A DNA stretch of 64,000 bases, from assembly GCA_025331565.1 (NCBI GenBank), contig JAFREQ010000039.1:4650001-4714000 (forward strand). The letters run 5' to 3'. Within the stretch, counting starts at the first letter, position 1, and each line of letters opens with the position of its first letter. The notes under the pieces are model-generated. The model saw only the letters and a program-made list of their open reading frames with translations, was not told the DNA's origin and searched no databases. Origin of the DNA: Holacanthus passer (taxonomy: Eukaryota; Chordata; Actinopteri; Pomacanthidae). Both the position numbers and the translations under genes were made by a program. Of the stretch, positions 61,120 to 64,000 are shown piece after piece.

Positions 61120-63416
61120 CTATTCATGAAATTTCTTTCCTGTTCCACTAAGACAGCACATTTGTTTTGCCTTGGAGAGATAGAACATGGGACCTATGAG
61201 AACACCAAACTTGGGAAATAACATAAATAATTCAAAAAGATAACACATGGACTGATTGGCAGGGTGATTCCCATATCGCATGAACAAGAGCAGGGGAGTC
61301 ATCACCAGAACTGGGAGGTAAGACATCACTGCAGGCATCACCACAACCAACACATTACCCACTGCTCGTCTCTTTAGAGGTGACTCGGAGCGGGTTTGGT
61401 TCCCGTGTGCAGTGTGGGCGGGGCTTTGCTGCCACAGTGACCGGACCATGGATCCAAGGCAGGCGAGCATGAGGATGAAGAGGCAGGAGATGATGAAGGA
61501 AATTGGCATCAGAATGATTATTATATTCCTCACTAAAACTGTGAAAAGAAAAAGGAAATGAAAATGGCAATTTTAAAACATTAAATTTCACTTTGGAGGG
61601 AAGTTGCTTTCTGAGATTTCTTGGTCGGTTTTTCAAACTGATTTTATCCTCGAAAATAAGAAGAAGCTTCGAAGTAAGAAGCTCTTTTCTGAAGACCAAT
61701 TTTTCAGTGGTTAATTTCTTAACGTCTCTTATTGGTACTGATAAGGCCAGTGTGAGACTGAGTGGGGGTGGTATTTTCCTTTGAGGCTTATTTCTAAGAA
61801 GAAATATTTTTTTATTGTAGTTAAATAAATGTTTTTGAACTTATACACAAGTTGGTATAAAGATGTTCTCAGTTGTTAATACTTTCCTCGTATTTTGTCA
61901 CTGTTATTTATTGATTATGTATGTAGCATTCTGTTGTGAGCTTTTAGTTTGAAATTTGTGTCAGAATGTCAGCAATTCTGTGGCGTATTTACTGCGTCTT
62001 GACTCACTGACCTCCATAATGACGCCATGTTGCTGGGAGATTAGTGCAGAGTTTGTGTGCAACACTTACGTGCAACCAGACAGAAGGACAAGGTGACAAA
62101 CCACACGGCAGCAGAAACAGCCACTCGGTACTCCCTCTTCCTCACTCTCAAGTACAGCACAGGTCTAGCCACCGCCAGGTAGCGCTCAATGCACATGCAG
62201 GCCAGCAGCAGGGGACAGCCAATCAGGTTGAACATATCGAAGATTTGTCTTGACACAATTATCGGAGGTGGGGTGTTGAAATCTTGTTTGGCCATGGCTG
62301 AAAAGTAAAGTGTTGAATAGACGATTACAGGGTTAGTGCTTATCTTTTGCAGTCATTCGGACATGATGACACCAGTGGCACCAATGAAATATTCACTGGG
62401 CTCCTCAGTAATTCAACTAATCTTCCAAACGGCATTTAGACCATCAGGAAATTACAGCACAACTCAACAGGCATCAGTCTCTCTGTGGTAATAATAACTA
62501 ACAGTAGGACTATATGCCTGATAGATACCGCGAGTCAAGATGAAGAATGCAAACCTGACCCATGTGTGAATAAGCCTTGTCTGCTATTTGCAGGGAGATG
62601 GCGCCAGTATGTGGCACTGCCATGATGGTCTGCAGTTGATCAAAGGTGCAAATTTGCGAGACAAAATTCACCAAAGGTAACTGAAATACTGAAATTATTA
62701 ATTTCGCTCTCTTCTCGCTTTCACTCTCTAACTCTGAAAAATTAGTCTAGTTGGGCAAGTAGGCTAAATGCCATAGTGACTGGGGTCTTGTGTAGATTCA
62801 CAATCAATCACAGATGGTGTTTACCTGAAGCATTGAGAGGTTGTGCTTGAGTGTCATAAATCAGGTAGACAGGCATGAAAGACAGGTAGAGCAGATCCAT
62901 CGCAACGAGATTCACACCTAGAACCTGAAAGACAAGGGTTTAGGCAAGAGGGTGAGGTTAAGTAGGTTCAAGTTTAAGAATAGAATGGTGTGTTGAATGC
63001 TATGTTTTTAGTCTCTGTCCAACTAAATCCATGTGTGTGTATCTGTCAAGAGGTGTGATGGAAACTAGGCAGAATAGCCCAGTTATTCTTTTCCTTTACA
63101 GAACCTCTTCAGTGATGCTCAGGTGTTCAATTGTGTTTTTGTTATAGAAACATTCTCTATCTGACATTTGGAATTTGAGTTAGGTCATGAAGTAGAAATT
63201 TAGACAAACATTAAGTAAAATACCTGGGAGCAGTAGACCTACCCGTGAGGCAGACAGTGACTTCCTTTCCTGCATAAACAGCCAAAGCAGGGCGGCGTTG
63301 GCCACCACCCCAGCGATCAGGATGAGAATGTCAGTGGCAGTCCAGAAGCTAGTCCAAATGTGTGGGCAAGCCTGCTTTACGATATCTTGAATATTTGTGA
63401 CCTTTGATGCAAACAT
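61120..63416 (-). CDS. Rhodopsin-type (class A) G-protein-coupled receptor, family unassigned
   Basis: Four coding exons on the minus strand: 63416-63243, 62924-62825, 62297-62070 and 61538-61120 (stop TAG). Phases close, giving 306 aa. I take ATG 63416 (MFASKVTNIQ) as start; the open frame reaches further only through a TTG, and an acceptor (ttggcag) at 63438 suggests a 5' UTR intron. Seven membrane spans are visible: TM1 with VVANAALL (Asn1.50), TM2 NLVAMDLL (Asp2.50), TM3 ending ERY (DRY variant), TM4 Trp in AAVWFVTLSF, TM5 ILMPISF (Pro5.50), TM6 SYLPVLV (Pro6.50) and TM7 with GPMFY instead of N/DPxxY. Position 3.25 is Ile, so the usual TM3-ECL2 disulphide cannot form, and ECL2 is almost absent in this model. 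Introns cut between TM1/TM2, TM2/TM3 and TM4/TM5. I do not recognise the subfamily. A small extra exon is possible at 62032-62012. Confidence 0.8.
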
Positions 63417-63436
63417 GATGACACACCGAAATGAAT

Positions 63437-64000
63437 CCTGCCAAGTCAAAGTGAGAGTATTTTCAGACGTTCACCAGATGCTCTCAGTGCCTCACCTACA
63501 CCACAAAGGTGTAATAAGTCCAGTAATTAGAGTAACTCTCTGTGGAAAGATGCTGTCCAGTTCTTTAAATGTACTTTTTTAAAAATGTTGTGAGCACAAC
63601 AAATGTTCAGAGATGGAAGCATAAATCTCAAAAGGTAGACAAATACAACCAAAACCATCTGTGTGGCTGCCACTACAAGTAAGTGAGAAAATATGTTTTG
63701 TTGTTATTTGGGTGAACTGACCCTTTAAGTCAGTTAGTTTACATAGACATAAGAAAACTGGTATTAAAACTCTATATAGGCTGAACTCCATTGCAACTTT
63801 AAGTCATTTTAATTACATTTTATGCGGCAACCTGATTGACCCCAACATCTTCAAGTCTGAATTAAGGTTTTGAAAATCAATTATTTATTATATATATTCC
63901 GATCAAAGACACATGAGAATACATTTTAAAACTATAAACGCTATTTCAAGTGCTCCTCTCTGCAGCAGCATCTTGTCAGGTTTAGAGGGAAGTTTTTTTC
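63437..64000 (-). other. Upstream region of the GPCR gene
   Basis: 5' flank or 5' UTR intron of the GPCR gene. The exon containing the start codon probably begins at 63437, after the acceptor ttggcag. No promoter element is clear, and the open frames here are not gene-like. Confidence 0.4.

Noticed and set aside
62041..62295. 84-aa reading of the GPCR TM3-TM4 exon ending in KCCTQTLH
   Set aside because: The last residues come from reading past the donor (GCAC|GTAAGT) into the intron.
63417..63449. GPCR N-terminal extension MTWQDSFRCVI
   Set aside because: The frame begins with TTG, not ATG, and crosses a likely splice acceptor; ATG 63416 is preferred.
1..64000. CRISPR arrays, bacterial operons, prophage or retroviral genes
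   Set aside because: No regularly spaced direct repeats, no operon-like coding density, and no gag/pol/env-like frames were seen on either strand.

Overview
The window is vertebrate nuclear DNA from a teleost fish. All genes are split by introns with GT-AG borders, the DNA is AT-rich with short CpG-rich promoter patches, and the interspersed repeats are of fish type. The gene set matches the human 12p11 neighbourhood (FGFR1OP2, TM7SF3, MED21, STK38L, ARNTL2/BMAL2). No prokaryotic, viral or CRISPR feature was seen. Every gene model comes from hand-joined exons whose splice phases close.

Layout, left to right. (1) 1-6728, minus: the first three coding exons of tm7sf3; the rest lies beyond the left edge. 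(2) 7860-9761, minus: complete fgfr1op2 (215 aa, short isoform), with a likely 5' exon near 10975-10999. (3) About 11000-11320: divergent promoter shared by fgfr1op2 and med21. (4) 11320-15101, plus: complete med21 (145 aa). (5) 23648-28171, plus: complete stk38l/NDR2 kinase (463 aa), with a non-coding first exon ending at 18419. (6) 28172-37620: intergenic, with inverted-terminal-repeat elements, a CTCF-like site, and about 1.8 kb before bmal2 a compact cluster of circadian cis-elements. (7) 37621-57249, plus: complete bmal2/arntl2 (614 aa, 17 coding exons), whose 8.5-kb first intron contains a SINE-like insertion. (8) 61120-63416, minus: a multi-exon rhodopsin-type GPCR that I cannot assign to a family.

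The genes do not form one pathway, but three link to conserved systems. FGFR1OP2 belongs to the SIKE family of STRIPAK components. STK38L is a Hippo-type NDR kinase. BMAL2 is the bHLH-PAS partner of CLOCK/NPAS2. MED21 is a core Mediator subunit.

The most interesting observations are the E-box/RORE/E'-box/E-box/D-box cluster at 35761-35836, next to a TATA-like stretch and a possible splice donor (a possible alternative clock-controlled bmal2 promoter); the GPCR that lacks the conserved TM3 cysteine and has almost no second extracellular loop; a GC-AG intron in stk38l; and two elements with matching TTAA-type inverted ends.
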